DNA of 64,000 nt from Phytopseudomonas straminea (GCF_900112645.1 NZ_FOMO01000009.1:1-64000), one strand, 5' to 3'; positions 48,781 through 59,887 are shown, numbered from the stretch's first letter. Program-made: numbers and translations. Notes: generated by a model from the sequence alone, not told the origin.

Positions 48781-50202
48781 ATGAAACTAACCATGCCCCA
48801 CTATGACAAAGCCGCCGTTCTGGTGGTGGGCGACGTGATGCTCGATCGCTACTGGCATGGTGGTACATCGCGAATTTCGCCGGAAGCGCCGGTCCCAGTG
48901 GTGCGTGTCGACCAGATCGAGGACCGCCCGGGTGGCGCCGCGAACGTCGCACTGAATATCGCTGCCTTGGGAGCCAAGGCGGTTCTGGTCGGCGTAACGG
49001 GCGAGGATGAGGCTGCCGAGAGCCTGGCCGACAGCTTGCGTGGTGCCGGCGTTGCGACCCACTTCCAGCGCATCGAAAATCAGCCGACCATCGTCAAGCT
49101 GCGGGTCATGAGCCGTCATCAGCAGCTGTTGCGCATGGATTTCGAAGAGCCGTTCCAGACCGATGCCGAGGCGTTGACGCGGCAGGTCGAGCAGTTGCTC
49201 GATCAGGTCAAGGTGCTGGTGCTGTCCGATTACGGCAAGGGTGCGCTGCAGAATCATCAGGCCTTGATCAAGGCGGCGCGCGAGCGTGGCATTCCGGTGC
49301 TGGCCGATCCGAAAGGCAAGGATTTCTCCATCTATCGCGGCGCCAGTCTGATCACCCCGAACCTCAGTGAGTTCGAGTTGATCGTCGGGCGTTGTGAAGA
49401 TGAAGCCGAGTTGGTCAGCCGTGGCGCGCGCCTGATGCGTGAACTCGACCTAGGCGCCTTGCTGGTTACCCGTGGTGAACATGGCATGACGCTGCTGCGC
49501 CCCGATCATGCGCCGCTGCACCTGCCGGCGCGGGCGCGCGAGGTGTTCGATGTGACCGGTGCAGGCGATACGGTGATCTCCACCCTGGCCGCGTCCATCG
49601 CAGCGGGCGAGGAACTACCCCAGGCCGTGGCCCTGGCCAACCTGGCCGCCGGTATCGTGGTGGGTAAGCTGGGCACCGCGGCTATCAGCACCCCTGAGCT
49701 GCGTCGTGCCGTGCAGCGTGAAGAGGGCTCCGAGCGTGGCGTGCTGAGCCTCGAGCAGCTGCTGCTGGCCACCGAGGATGCGCGTGCCCACGGCGAGAAG
49801 ATCGTCTTTACCAACGGCTGCTTCGATATCCTGCATGCCGGTCACGTGACCTACCTCGAGCAGGCGCGGGCGCAGGGCGACCGTCTGATCGTGGCGATCA
49901 ATGACGATGCTTCGGTGAGCCGTCTCAAAGGCCCGGGCCGACCGATCAATGCCGTGGATCGCCGCATGGCGGTACTGGCTGGGCTTGGCGCCGTGGACTG
50001 GGTGGTGAGCTTCAGCGAAGACACGCCCGAGCGCCTGCTCAAGCAGGTGCAGCCCGATGTGCTGGTCAAGGGCGGCGACTACGGCATCGATCAGGTGGTC
50101 GGTTCCGATATCGTGCTGGCCTACGGCGGCGAAGTGCGGGTGCTGGGGCTGGTCGAGAACAGCTCGACCACGGCCATCGTCGAGAAGATCCGCAGTCGCT
50201 GA
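48781..50202 (+). CDS. hldE: Bifunctional D-glycero-beta-D-manno-heptose-7-phosphate kinase/1-phosphate adenylyltransferase
   Basis: HldE makes ADP-heptose, the donor used by WaaC and WaaF. The 473-residue protein has an N-terminal ribokinase-like domain (about 1-318: VLVVGDVMLDRYWHGGTSRI, the catalytic DVTGAGDTVISTL) and a C-terminal cytidylyltransferase-like domain (about 340-473: FTNGCFDILHAGHVTYLEQA with the HxGH motif, VKGGDYGIDQVVG). ATG at 48781 is preferred over the longer frame from 48733. A strong terminator follows. Confidence 0.97.
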   Translation: MKLTMPHYDKAAVLVVGDVMLDRYWHGGTSRISPEAPVPVVRVDQIEDRPGGAANVALNIAALGAKAVLVGVTGEDEAAESLADSLRGAGVATHFQRIENQPTIVKLRVMSRHQQLLRMDFEEPFQTDAEALTRQVEQLLDQVKVLVLSDYGKGALQNHQALIKAARERGIPVLADPKGKDFSIYRGASLITPNLSEFELIVGRCEDEAELVSRGARLMRELDLGALLVTRGEHGMTLLRPDHAPLHLPARAREVFDVTGAGDTVISTLAASIAAGEELPQAVALANLAAGIVVGKLGTAAISTPELRRAVQREEGSERGVLSLEQLLLATEDARAHGEKIVFTNGCFDILHAGHVTYLEQARAQGDRLIVAINDDASVSRLKGPGRPINAVDRRMAVLAGLGAVDWVVSFSEDTPERLLKQVQPDVLVKGGDYGIDQVVGSDIVLAYGGEVRVLGLVENSSTTAIVEKIRSR

Positions 50203-50212
50203 TTGCGCAAAC

Positions 50213-50243
50213 AAAACCCCGCCAACTGGCGGGGTTTTGTTTT
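50213..50243 (+). terminator. Rho-independent terminator after hldE
   Basis: A 12-bp stem, AAAACCCCGCCA (50213-50224) with TGGCGGGGTTTT (50227-50238), has a two-base loop and is followed by GTTTTG. It closes the LPS locus. The A-rich left arm means it can also serve the convergent gene at 50258. Confidence 0.92.
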
Positions 50244-50257
50244 GTAGCGCTTGGCGA

Positions 50258-51217
50258 TCAGACCGCCGCGGCGGTATCCAGACGAACGCTTGGAGAAGCG
50301 TCGGTGTGGGAGTTGAACAATTCTGGCTTACTGGGTTTGGGCGTCAGGTTGTGCAGCGCCAACCAATCCTTCCAGCGAATCCGCTCGTCGCGCACCAGCC
50401 AGCCGTCCTGGGCAGCGAAGCTTTCCGCCAGCCACAGGCCGCGGGTATTGGCCGGGATTAGCTGGCCCTGGCGCAAGGTCAGCAGTTCGGCTGTAGGGCG
50501 GCCGCCTTCCAGCGGAATCAGATACAGATCCGGGCGGGCGTGATCCAGTCGGGCAATCAGTTTGCCATTCTCCAGGTGCTCATCGACGTGCAGCAGACTG
50601 GGTTGCCTGGCCTCTTTGGGCAGGTCCAGGCGCAGGTCGTAAACCAGCTGCAGCGAGGCGGTGGGTACATGCACGTAGGCACGGGGGCGTTCCAGCAAGG
50701 TCAGGTTGCCGCATTGCACCGGGCGAGTGGCGCCGGACAGTGGGCTGAGCCGAAAATGGACGTTCTCCCGGTACTTGAGTGCGCCCTCGTAGGGCGCCGG
50801 CAGCCAGGTGTCGCCGAAGCGGCCGTAGAGCCAGCCTTCGCTGGTTTCCAGCAGGCACTCTTCGGCCACTTCCTGCAGGGCAGTCAACAGCGGCAGGTTG
50901 AGTTCGTGGGCGGGCACGTAACCGGAGATCAGCTTGAGCACCACATCGCCGCGGTCATGGCGGCGCTGGCGCACCAGCAGCCAGTAGTCGCGGCCTTGCC
51001 AGTGCAGGGTCAGGCGTACCGAGACGCCCAGGTTGGCCAGCTCCACCGCGAAGCGCTGGCTGTCGGGCAGTTCGACCGGTTTGCGGCGTTCGAGCATTTC
51101 GCTGAAGTTCAGCGGGCGGCCGAGGCTCTGGTAGGCGATGCCGTCGGGCGTGGCCTCGACGTACAACGGCAGGGTCTTGAAGGTGGCGGGGTCCTTGCGG
51201 GAAATGATGCGCGGCAT
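50258..51217 (-). CDS. Conserved Pseudomonas hypothetical protein (PA4993-like)
   Basis: The 320-residue soluble protein starts MPRIISRKDPATFKTLPLYV at 51217, preceded by AAGGAG; the longer frame from 51328 would overlap the aldo/keto reductase gene. It is rich in short beta-strand-like segments (YWLLVRQRRHDRGDVVLKLI, YVHVPTASLQLVYDL). Homologues are sometimes labelled metal ABC transporter ATPase, but no Walker A or ABC signature is visible, so that name is unsupported. It is the last gene of a three-gene minus-strand cluster. Confidence 0.65.
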   Translation of the reverse strand: MPRIISRKDPATFKTLPLYVEATPDGIAYQSLGRPLNFSEMLERRKPVELPDSQRFAVELANLGVSVRLTLHWQGRDYWLLVRQRRHDRGDVVLKLISGYVPAHELNLPLLTALQEVAEECLLETSEGWLYGRFGDTWLPAPYEGALKYRENVHFRLSPLSGATRPVQCGNLTLLERPRAYVHVPTASLQLVYDLRLDLPKEARQPSLLHVDEHLENGKLIARLDHARPDLYLIPLEGGRPTAELLTLRQGQLIPANTRGLWLAESFAAQDGWLVRDERIRWKDWLALHNLTPKPSKPELFNSHTDASPSVRLDTAAAV

Positions 51218-51287
51218 GTCGGCTCCTTCTTGCGTCGGGGTCGGCCGCCTGGGCGGCGTCAAAAGGCGTAATCGGAACGCCTGTCCA

Positions 51288-52121
51288 TCACTCTGCTGAT
51301 CCTCTGTTACCACTTTTAGTGCCGACAATAACCTCGGCTGCCACGGCCACGTTGTGGGCCAGGTGCAGCGGGTTGATGGTGCCGACGATGGCGCTAGCGA
51401 CCCCGGGGTGTCCGAAGATCAGCTCGAAGCTGGCGCGTACCGGGTCGACGCCGCTGTCCAGGCAGACATGGCCGCTGGCCAGGGCTTTCTTGATCAGCAC
51501 GCCTTTGGCGTGACTGGCAGCATAGTCCAATACCGGGCGCTCCTGCTGCTCGCCGAGGTTGTAGGTGACCATGGCGCAGTCGCCGCGCTCCAGGGCCAGC
51601 AGGCCGCCCTCGACCGTCTTGCCGGAGAAACCGAAGCCGCGAATCAGCCCGGCCTGCTTGAGTTCGGCCAGGGTGTCGTAGACCGCTTCGCGCTGCAGGA
51701 TCGCCAGGTCGTCACCGTTGGAGTGCACCAGCACCAGGTCGACATAGTCCGTTTCCAGACGTTTCAGGCTGCGTTCCACCGAGCGCCGAGTGTGGGCGGC
51801 GGAAAAATCGAAATGCGACAGACCGTTGTCGAACTCCTCGCCGACCTTGCTGACGATCACCCAGTCATGGCGCTGGCCACGCAGCAGTGGGCCGAGGCGC
51901 TGTTCGCTGGTGCCATAGGCTGGCGCGGTATCGAGCAGGTTGATGCCCAGCTCGCGGGCCAGGCCGAGCAGCTGAAGGGCCTGCTGGTCATCGGGAATGG
52001 TGAAGCCGTTGGGGTATTTGACGCCTTGGTCGCGGCCCAGCTTGACGGTGCCCAGGCCAAGGGGGGAAACGTTCAGGCCGGTGGAGCCCAGCGGGCGGTG
52101 GAGGCTGTGCAGGTCGCGCAT
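51288..52121 (-). CDS. Aldo/keto reductase family oxidoreductase
   Basis: The 277-residue protein begins MRDLHSLHRPLGSTGLNVSP; this ATG shares one base with the upstream stop, so it is preferred over the ATG at 52139. AKR motifs are GLGTVKLGRD, NLLDTAPAYGTSEQRLG (Asp and Tyr of the tetrad), WVIVSKVG (Lys), DLVLVHSNG (His) and the C-terminal GTINPLHLAHNV. It would be an NAD(P)H-dependent (beta/alpha)8 reductase of unknown substrate, cotranscribed with the FAD oxidoreductase upstream. Confidence 0.88.
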   Translation of the reverse strand: MRDLHSLHRPLGSTGLNVSPLGLGTVKLGRDQGVKYPNGFTIPDDQQALQLLGLARELGINLLDTAPAYGTSEQRLGPLLRGQRHDWVIVSKVGEEFDNGLSHFDFSAAHTRRSVERSLKRLETDYVDLVLVHSNGDDLAILQREAVYDTLAELKQAGLIRGFGFSGKTVEGGLLALERGDCAMVTYNLGEQQERPVLDYAASHAKGVLIKKALASGHVCLDSGVDPVRASFELIFGHPGVASAIVGTINPLHLAHNVAVAAEVIVGTKSGNRGSAE

Positions 52122-53293
52122 CAGAACGCCGCCTCCCACGCGGTGCGACCGATCACCGGGCGCGGCAGTTCGGGCAGGGCAGGGTGAGCAGCCGGGCGAA
52201 TGCCGTCGCGTTCGAGATGGCTCAGCACGCGATCGGCGAAGTCCGGTGCCAGGGCCAGCTTGGTCGGCCAGCCGACCAGCAGCGCGCCCTGATCACTCAA
52301 GAAGGCATTGTCGGGGCGCACCAGGCCGCTTTGCGCCGGCTCGGCGCGCTCGACGCGCAGGGTCGCCCACTGCGCTGTGGACAAGTCGATCCAGGGCAGC
52401 AACTGACTGAGCTCCTTGCGCGCCGCTTCGATCTGCGCGGCTTCGTCGCGGGCCACGCCGTCGGCTTCGGCGAGGTCGCCACCCAGATACCAGACCCACT
52501 CGCCATCGGCGCTCGGGTGGCTGGTTACGGTGACACGCGGCTTCGGCCCGCCGCCCAGGCAGTGGGCGTACAGCGGTTTGAGGCTCGAGCCCTTGACCAT
52601 CACCATGTGCAGCGGGCGTAGCTGCTGGGCTGGCTGAGGAACGTCGAGGCTGGCCAGCAGATCGGCATTGCCACGGCCGGCGCTGAGCACGATGCGCTGG
52701 GCACGGATCTCGCGACCGTCAACACGCAGGCCGACCAATCGGCCATTCTCGTGTAGCGGCTCGATGGCATCGGCGGCCAGCAGGCTATCGCCGGCCAGTT
52801 CGGCCAGACGGGCGATCAGGCTCGGTACGTCGACCACCAGCTCGGCCAGGCGATAGACCTTGCCCTTGAATTTCGGATGCTGCAGCGCCGGCGGCAGCTG
52901 CTCGCCCTTGACCTGGTCGACGCGGCCGCGCACCGCCTTGCTGGCGAAGAAACTGGTCAGGTTGCCGGCCAGGGTACCCGGCGACCACAGGTAATGGGCA
53001 TCGGAGAGCAGGCGCACGCCGGAAAGGTCCAGTTCGCCGGCGCCGTCCAGCGCCTCGCGCCAGCGCCGCGGCATATCCGCGATGGCCTCGGAGGCACCCG
53101 TCAAAGCACCGTGCAGGGCGTACTTGGCGCCGCCATGGATGATGCCCTGGGACTTGACGCTCTGACCGCCGCCCAGGCTTTCGCGCTCCACCAGCAAGGT
53201 GGCGTAGCCCTTGGCGCGCAGCCGCGCGTTCAGCCACAGGCCGGCGACGCCGCCGCCGACGATCAGGACGTCTGTGCTCAGAGTTTGGGACAT
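52121..53293 (-). CDS. FAD-dependent oxidoreductase of the DAO family
   Basis: The 390-residue protein starts with a dinucleotide-binding fold TDVLIVGGGVAGLWLNARLR (GxGxxG) and has VERESLGGGQSVKSQGIIHGG, a DAO-family active-site region, and RIVLSAGRGNADLL before a C-terminal cap. The family oxidises amines or hydroxy acids; substrate unknown. The ATG at 53293 is 39 bases from the emrE stop on the same strand. It overlaps the aldo/keto reductase gene by one base. Confidence 0.85.
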   Translation of the reverse strand: MSQTLSTDVLIVGGGVAGLWLNARLRAKGYATLLVERESLGGGQSVKSQGIIHGGAKYALHGALTGASEAIADMPRRWREALDGAGELDLSGVRLLSDAHYLWSPGTLAGNLTSFFASKAVRGRVDQVKGEQLPPALQHPKFKGKVYRLAELVVDVPSLIARLAELAGDSLLAADAIEPLHENGRLVGLRVDGREIRAQRIVLSAGRGNADLLASLDVPQPAQQLRPLHMVMVKGSSLKPLYAHCLGGGPKPRVTVTSHPSADGEWVWYLGGDLAEADGVARDEAAQIEAARKELSQLLPWIDLSTAQWATLRVERAEPAQSGLVRPDNAFLSDQGALLVGWPTKLALAPDFADRVLSHLERDGIRPAAHPALPELPRPVIGRTAWEAAF

Positions 53294-53332
53294 GCGTGCG
53301 CCTCTCAGAAAAACCGGCGCCCAGTATAACGC

Positions 53333-53665
53333 TCAGTGGCCGGTGACGCGGGAGAACAGCTGGATCACCACCACGCCGCTGACGATCAGGCCCATGCCCA
53401 GCACGGCCGGAAGATCCGGTTTCTGGTCGTAGACGAACATCGCCGCGATGCTGACCAGCACGATCCCCAGGCCGGCCCAGATGGCGTAGGCGATGCCCAC
53501 CGGAATGGTGCGGACCACCAAGATCAGCATCCAGAAGGCGATGCTGTAACCGGCGATCACAAGCAGCAGCGGCAGGGGCTTGTTGAGACCATCCACGGCC
53601 TTCATGGAGGTGGTGGCGACGACTTCGGCGGCAATCGCCAGAGCGAGATAGAGATAACCATTCAT
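53333..53665 (-). CDS. emrE: Small multidrug resistance transporter EmrE
   Basis: The 110-residue protein has four transmembrane helices and the SMR signature: MNGYLYLALAIAAEVVATTS with the essential Glu at residue 14, KPLPLLLVIAGYSIAFWML, and IPVGIAYAIWAGLGIVLVSI. SMR proteins exchange protons for lipophilic cations. The ATG at 53665 is preferred to the one at 53674, which adds three residues. A LysR gene is divergent, with two dyads in between. Confidence 0.93.
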   Translation of the reverse strand: MNGYLYLALAIAAEVVATTSMKAVDGLNKPLPLLLVIAGYSIAFWMLILVVRTIPVGIAYAIWAGLGIVLVSIAAMFVYDQKPDLPAVLGMGLIVSGVVVIQLFSRVTGH

Positions 53666-53713
53666 CGGCAGCACTCCTCTTAACAGGCTGTCGATTTTAC
53701 CGCTGCATGCTGT

Positions 53714-53750
53714 TAGGTAAACTCATTACCTATCTATATAGGAGATAGGT
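53714..53750. promoter_or_regulatory. Two overlapping inverted repeats in the emrE/LysR intergenic region
   Basis: TAGGTAA-ACTCA-TTACCTA (53714-53732) is a perfect 7-5-7 dyad of the LysR-box type (T-N11-A). ACCTATCT (53728-53735) and AGATAGGT (53743-53750) form a second perfect 8-bp dyad with a seven-base loop, which covers the AGGAGAT ribosome binding site of the LysR gene. The first could bind the regulator, giving autoregulation and control of emrE; the second could also be an RNA hairpin hiding the ribosome binding site. Confidence 0.6.
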
Positions 53751-53751
53751 T

Positions 53752-54639
53752 GTGCGCTGGAGTCTTGAGCAGCTGGAAGTTTTCGTTGCCGTTGCCGAAG
53801 GGCATTCGTTTTCGGCGGTGGCGCGCCGGATGGGCCGTGTGCAGTCTGCGGTTAGCACAGCGGTGGCGACGCTGGAAGACGATCTCGGTGTGCGCCTGTT
53901 CGAGCGCAGCAGCGGCCGTCAGCCCCGCCTAACGGACGCGGGGCAGGCGCTGCTCGAGGAAGCCCGCGAGTTGCTGCGCCAGTGCGAGCGGCTGGAGGGG
54001 CGGGCGCTCGGCCTGGCCCAGGGCGAAGAGGCCTGCCTGCGACTCGCCCAGGATGAAGCCCTGCCGCTGCCGCCCGTACTCGATAGCCTGGAGGGCCTGG
54101 CGCGGGCTTTTCCCGGTGTAGAAGTGCAGATGACCAGTGGCGGGCAGGGCGTGGTGGCGCGCCGGCTAATCGAGCGGCGTGCCGATCTTGGCCTGCTGTT
54201 CCACCACGAAGGCATGCCGGCAGAGCTGGAGCGCCGGCGCTTGGGCATGGTGGAAATGGTCATGGTCTGCGGCGCCGGTCATTCGCTGGCGCAGGCCGGT
54301 GCGGTCGGGCGGCGGGAGCTGGCGCGCCACCGCCAGCTGTTGATCACCCTGCAAGACACCCAATACCCTGGCAACGAACGGATCAGCCCATCAGCCTGGC
54401 ATGCGGACAGCTTCTATTCGATGGCCGAGCTGCTGATGCGCAACCTGGGCTGGGCCTGTCTGCCGCGACATGTGGCCCAGTACCCGACCTATCGGGACCA
54501 CTTGGTAGAGCTGAGCAGCGACTGGATTGCGCCGCCGCTGCCGCTGGAAATGGTCTTTCGTCGTGACGAGGCGCTAGGGCCGGCTGCCCAGTGGCTGGCC
54601 ACGGCGCTGACCGAGCGTTTGCGGGTCCTCAAGGCATGA
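53752..54639 (+). CDS. LysR-type transcriptional regulator
   Basis: The 295-residue protein has the N-terminal helix-turn-helix of LysR regulators (RWSLEQLEVFVAVAEGHSFS, then QSAVSTAVATLEDDLGVRLF) at residues about 2-60, and a C-terminal effector domain. The GTG start at 53752 follows AGGAGAT. The divergent neighbour emrE is the obvious candidate target; the inducer is unknown. The dyad at 53714-53732 is a likely operator. Confidence 0.92.
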   Translation: MRWSLEQLEVFVAVAEGHSFSAVARRMGRVQSAVSTAVATLEDDLGVRLFERSSGRQPRLTDAGQALLEEARELLRQCERLEGRALGLAQGEEACLRLAQDEALPLPPVLDSLEGLARAFPGVEVQMTSGGQGVVARRLIERRADLGLLFHHEGMPAELERRRLGMVEMVMVCGAGHSLAQAGAVGRRELARHRQLLITLQDTQYPGNERISPSAWHADSFYSMAELLMRNLGWACLPRHVAQYPTYRDHLVELSSDWIAPPLPLEMVFRRDEALGPAAQWLATALTERLRVLKA

Positions 54640-54690
54640 GCCCGTGGCGCGACTTGTGCTGCCCCGCCCGCATCCCTAAGCTTCGCCGCC

Positions 54691-55971
54691 ATGAACCGAC
54701 ATCTCTATAGCCTGCTGTTTCACTTCTGTCTGCCGCTGATCGGCCTGCGGCTGGCCTGGCGGGCCTGGCGGGCGCCGGCCTATGCCAGGCGTATCGGCGA
54801 ACGCTTCGCCCTGCTGCCGCCACTGCGGCCCGGTGGCATCTGGGTGCATGCCGTGTCGGTGGGCGAGAGCATCGCCGCGGCGCCGCTGGTGCGCGAGCTG
54901 CTGGCGCGCTACCCGGATCTGCCGATCACCCTGACCTGCATGACGCCCACCGGCTCCGAGCGCATCCGTGCGCTGTTTCCCGAGGCGCAGTTCGCCGGCC
55001 GCGTGCAGCACTGCTACCTGCCCTACGACCTGCCCTGGGCTGCGGCGCGCTTTCTCAAGCAGGCGCGACCGAAGCTCGCAGTGATCATGGAGACCGAACT
55101 GTGGCCCAACTACATCCACCAGTGCGCGTGCCGTGGCATTCCGGTGGCGCTGGCCAATGGTCGCTTGTCCGCGCGCTCGGCCAGGGGCTACGGGCGTTTC
55201 GCCAAACTCACTGCGCCGATGCTCGCCGAGCTGAACCTGCTCGCAGTGCAGACCCAGGTCGAAGCCGAGCGCTTTATCGCCCTTGGTGCGCGACCCGAAG
55301 CCGTCGAGGTGACCGGGTCCATCAAGTTCGACCAACAGGTGGACGCCGAGGTGAGCGCCCGTGCCAGCGCGCTGCGCGAGCAATGGCAGGCGCGTCAGCG
55401 GCCGGTGTGGATCGCTGCGAGCACCCGCGAGGGCGAGGATGCGCTGGTGATTCAGGCGCACCGGCGATTGCTCGCCAGCCAGCCGGATGCCTTGCTGATT
55501 CTGGTGCCGCGCCATCTGGAGCGTTTCGATACGGCCGCGACGCAACTGCGTGAAGCGGGGCTGACCTTTGTGCGTCGCTCTTCGGGCGAAGCGGTCGGTC
55601 CCGAGGTGCAGGTGCTGCTTGGCGACAGCATGGGCGAGCTGATGTTTCTCTACGCCCTGGCCGATATCGCCTTTGTCGGCGGCAGCCTGGTCGAGACCGG
55701 CGGCCACAACCCGCTGGAGCCGGCAGCGCTGGGCTTGCCGGTGATCATGGGGCCACATCGCTTCAACTTCCTGGAAATCACCGCCCAGCTGCTGGAGCAC
55801 GGCGCGCTCTGCGAAGTGGCGGATGCCGACGCGCTTGGCGATCAGGTCGCAGTGCTGCTGGCTAATTTCATGCGTGCAGCCGCCATGCGCGAGGCAGGGC
55901 TTGCGGTACTCAAGGCCAATCAGGGGGCGCTAAAGCGTCTGCTGGATGGGTTGGGGAGGCTGCTCGTTTAA
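54691..55971 (+). CDS. waaA: 3-deoxy-D-manno-octulosonic acid (Kdo) transferase
   Basis: WaaA (GT30) transfers Kdo to lipid A precursor at the inner membrane. The 426-residue protein has an N-terminal membrane anchor (about 4-25), the catalytic-base motif GGIWVHAVSVGESIAAAPLV with Glu59, METELWPNYI, AASTREGEDALVI and the C-terminal GGSLVETGGHNPLEPAALGL. It stands apart from the core locus here, as in other pseudomonads, 51 bases after the LysR gene. Confidence 0.96.
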   Translation: MNRHLYSLLFHFCLPLIGLRLAWRAWRAPAYARRIGERFALLPPLRPGGIWVHAVSVGESIAAAPLVRELLARYPDLPITLTCMTPTGSERIRALFPEAQFAGRVQHCYLPYDLPWAAARFLKQARPKLAVIMETELWPNYIHQCACRGIPVALANGRLSARSARGYGRFAKLTAPMLAELNLLAVQTQVEAERFIALGARPEAVEVTGSIKFDQQVDAEVSARASALREQWQARQRPVWIAASTREGEDALVIQAHRRLLASQPDALLILVPRHLERFDTAATQLREAGLTFVRRSSGEAVGPEVQVLLGDSMGELMFLYALADIAFVGGSLVETGGHNPLEPAALGLPVIMGPHRFNFLEITAQLLEHGALCEVADADALGDQVAVLLANFMRAAAMREAGLAVLKANQGALKRLLDGLGRLLV

Positions 55972-56032
55972 GGCCTGCTCAATTGGCCTGGATGCGGCTG
56001 CAACGCTGCGCACAGCAGCGATTCATTGTGTG

Positions 56033-56089
56033 AGCGGGCGGGGGCGCCTAGTCCACGCCCGCGATTTCGCGCGCATGGCGCGCTCCCAC
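56033..56089. repeat. REP-like element, copy 2 of the family at 6566
   Basis: Contains GAGCGGGCGGGGGCGCCTAG, then TCCACGCCCG, then CGCGCGCATGGCGCGCTCCC. The last 22 bases (56068-56089) are identical to 6606-6627 and the preceding bases are similar, so this is a second copy of one dispersed element. It sits between the convergent waaA and TolC-family genes. Confidence 0.7.
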
Positions 56090-56142
56090 GATTGGCTGCT
56101 TAACAACTGCCTTTGTATTTCTCGTCCTGACTGCCCGCGTGC

Positions 56143-57573
56143 TTACTCGCCCTGCAGCTGCGCTTCCCCTGCCTTGGCCAGATCCGAGGGCAGGAAGTCG
56201 CGGTCCGGGTTGTAATCCGGTTTCAAGTAGGCGCCCAACGCTTGCAGGTCGGCGGGGCTGAGGGTGCCGGCGGCCTGCTTGAGGCGCAGGTTGTTGAGGA
56301 TGTAGTCGTAGCGCGCGTCGTTGTAATTGCGCACCGCACTGTACAGCTGGCGCTGGGCATCGAGCACATCGACGATGTTGCGGGTGCCGACCTGATAGCC
56401 GATTTCCGTGGCTTCCAACGCGCTCTGGTTGGAGATGATCGACTGGCGGCGCGCCTGCACGGTTTCCACGTCGGTGCTCACGGCGCGAAAAAGATTGCGG
56501 GTGTTCTGCACCACCTCGCGGCGCATGCCTTCGCGGCGCTGCTCGGACTGGCTCAGACGCTGGTAGGCCTCGCGCGCCTGGGAACTGGTCAGGCCGCCGC
56601 TGTACAGCGGGATGTTCAGCTCCAGGCCGATGGTGCGCTGCGATACGTCGCTGCCGTAGTTTTGCCCGGTGTAGTTGGGGTTGCTCAGGCCGAAACCATC
56701 GTTGTCTCCGCGCTTGTAGCTGGCCACCGCATCCAGGGTCGGCGCGTGGCCGGCCTTGCGCTGGCGCAGGCTCTGTTCGGCGGCATCCACCGCGAAGTTG
56801 CTGGCCTGCAGATTGAGGTTCTGCGCCGCCGCTGTATTGACCCAGGCGGTGGCGTCATTGGGCATCGGGGTGAGGATCGGCAGGCTGTGCTGAATGCCTT
56901 CGATGCTGCGATATTCGCGGTTGGTCAGGGTGACCAGCGCCTGGAGGGCGTCCTCGACCTGGCGCTGGGCGGCGATGCGGTTGGCCCGCGCGCTGTCGAA
57001 GCCGGCCTGGGCCTGAAGCACGTCGGTCTTGTCCGAGAGGCCGACATCGAAGCGCTCGTTGGCCTGGTCGAGCTGGCGGTTGAAGGCGGCTTCTTCGGCC
57101 TTGGTCGAGGCCAGGTTGTCCTGGGCGCGCAGCACCGAGAAATAGGCTTCGGCGCTCTGCAGAATCAGGTTCTGCTCATTGGCCGAAAGCTCCAGCGCCG
57201 CCTGTTCGCTGACTGCCTCAGCAGCCTGCAGCTGGAACCAGCGATCGGCACGGAACAGCGGCTGGCTGAGGTTGGCCTGGTACACCGTGGCGCTGCGCGA
57301 CTGGGTGGCGGCAGGTTGTTCCAGGGCCGTGCGGGTATCGCTGACCTGGGCGCCGGCGCTGAGGTTGGGCAGCAGACCGGCACGGGCCTGGGGCACGCCT
57401 TCGCGGCGCGCCAGGTAATCGGCGCGAGCGGCGGCCAGGTCGGTGTTGTTGGCGGCGGCTTCCTGATACACCGACATCAGGTCGGTACGCACCGAGGGCG
57501 GCGCGGGGTCTGCCCAGGCCGTGGCGGTTGATGTGGCGGTCACGGCAACGGCCAGGGAGAGTCTGCGCAGCAT
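56143..57573 (-). CDS. TolC-family outer-membrane efflux protein
   Basis: The 476-residue protein has a signal peptide (MLRRLSLAVAVTATSTATAWA, cleavage likely after AWA) and two repeated halves of the outer membrane efflux protein fold with long coiled-coil helices: SVYQEAAANNTDLAAARADY, GLSDKTDVLQAQAGFDSARA in the first half and YQVGTRNIVDVLDAQRQLYS in the second. This is the TolC pattern; the trimer forms the exit duct for type I secretion and RND efflux. It is divergent from the thiC riboswitch. The partner pump is not in the window. Confidence 0.9.
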   Translation of the reverse strand: MLRRLSLAVAVTATSTATAWADPAPPSVRTDLMSVYQEAAANNTDLAAARADYLARREGVPQARAGLLPNLSAGAQVSDTRTALEQPAATQSRSATVYQANLSQPLFRADRWFQLQAAEAVSEQAALELSANEQNLILQSAEAYFSVLRAQDNLASTKAEEAAFNRQLDQANERFDVGLSDKTDVLQAQAGFDSARANRIAAQRQVEDALQALVTLTNREYRSIEGIQHSLPILTPMPNDATAWVNTAAAQNLNLQASNFAVDAAEQSLRQRKAGHAPTLDAVASYKRGDNDGFGLSNPNYTGQNYGSDVSQRTIGLELNIPLYSGGLTSSQAREAYQRLSQSEQRREGMRREVVQNTRNLFRAVSTDVETVQARRQSIISNQSALEATEIGYQVGTRNIVDVLDAQRQLYSAVRNYNDARYDYILNNLRLKQAAGTLSPADLQALGAYLKPDYNPDRDFLPSDLAKAGEAQLQGE

Positions 57574-57716
57574 GTCGGTGGATCCTAGAGGGGCAGTAGC
57601 AGGCGAGACTAAGCCCGGCCACCGGGGTGGTCAAGGCGCGGCGCCAGTGGCCGCAATGCGACCGGCGGGTCTGCTGGCGATTGCCGCCACCCGCGGCTGT
57701 CAGTAGACTGGCCGGG

Positions 57717-57815
57717 TTCTTGTCGGGGTGCCTCGAATCGGAGGCTGAGATCGGAGAGTTCCGGATCCCGTTGAACCTGATCAGGTTAAGGCCTGCGTAG
57801 GGAACAAGAGGTATC
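57717..57815 (+). promoter_or_regulatory. TPP riboswitch (THI element) of thiC
   Basis: Conserved blocks are in order: TCGGGGTGCC, GGCTGAGATC, then GAACCTGATCAGGTTAAGGC and CTGCGTAGGGAACAAG. These are the hallmark segments of the thiamine pyrophosphate riboswitch. It lies about 180 bases upstream of the thiC ATG. A CACACC/GGTGTG hairpin at 57845-57864 follows but has no U-tract, so control is more likely at translation or by Rho than by an intrinsic terminator. Confidence 0.95.
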
Positions 57816-57884
57816 CGCTCCGGCACCCGCTGGATGGATTCCCCCACACCGCACTCGTGGTGTGCCCGCGCCCTGGCTGTTTGA

Positions 57885-59882
<1,998 letters not shown>

Positions 59883-59887
59883 AACTG

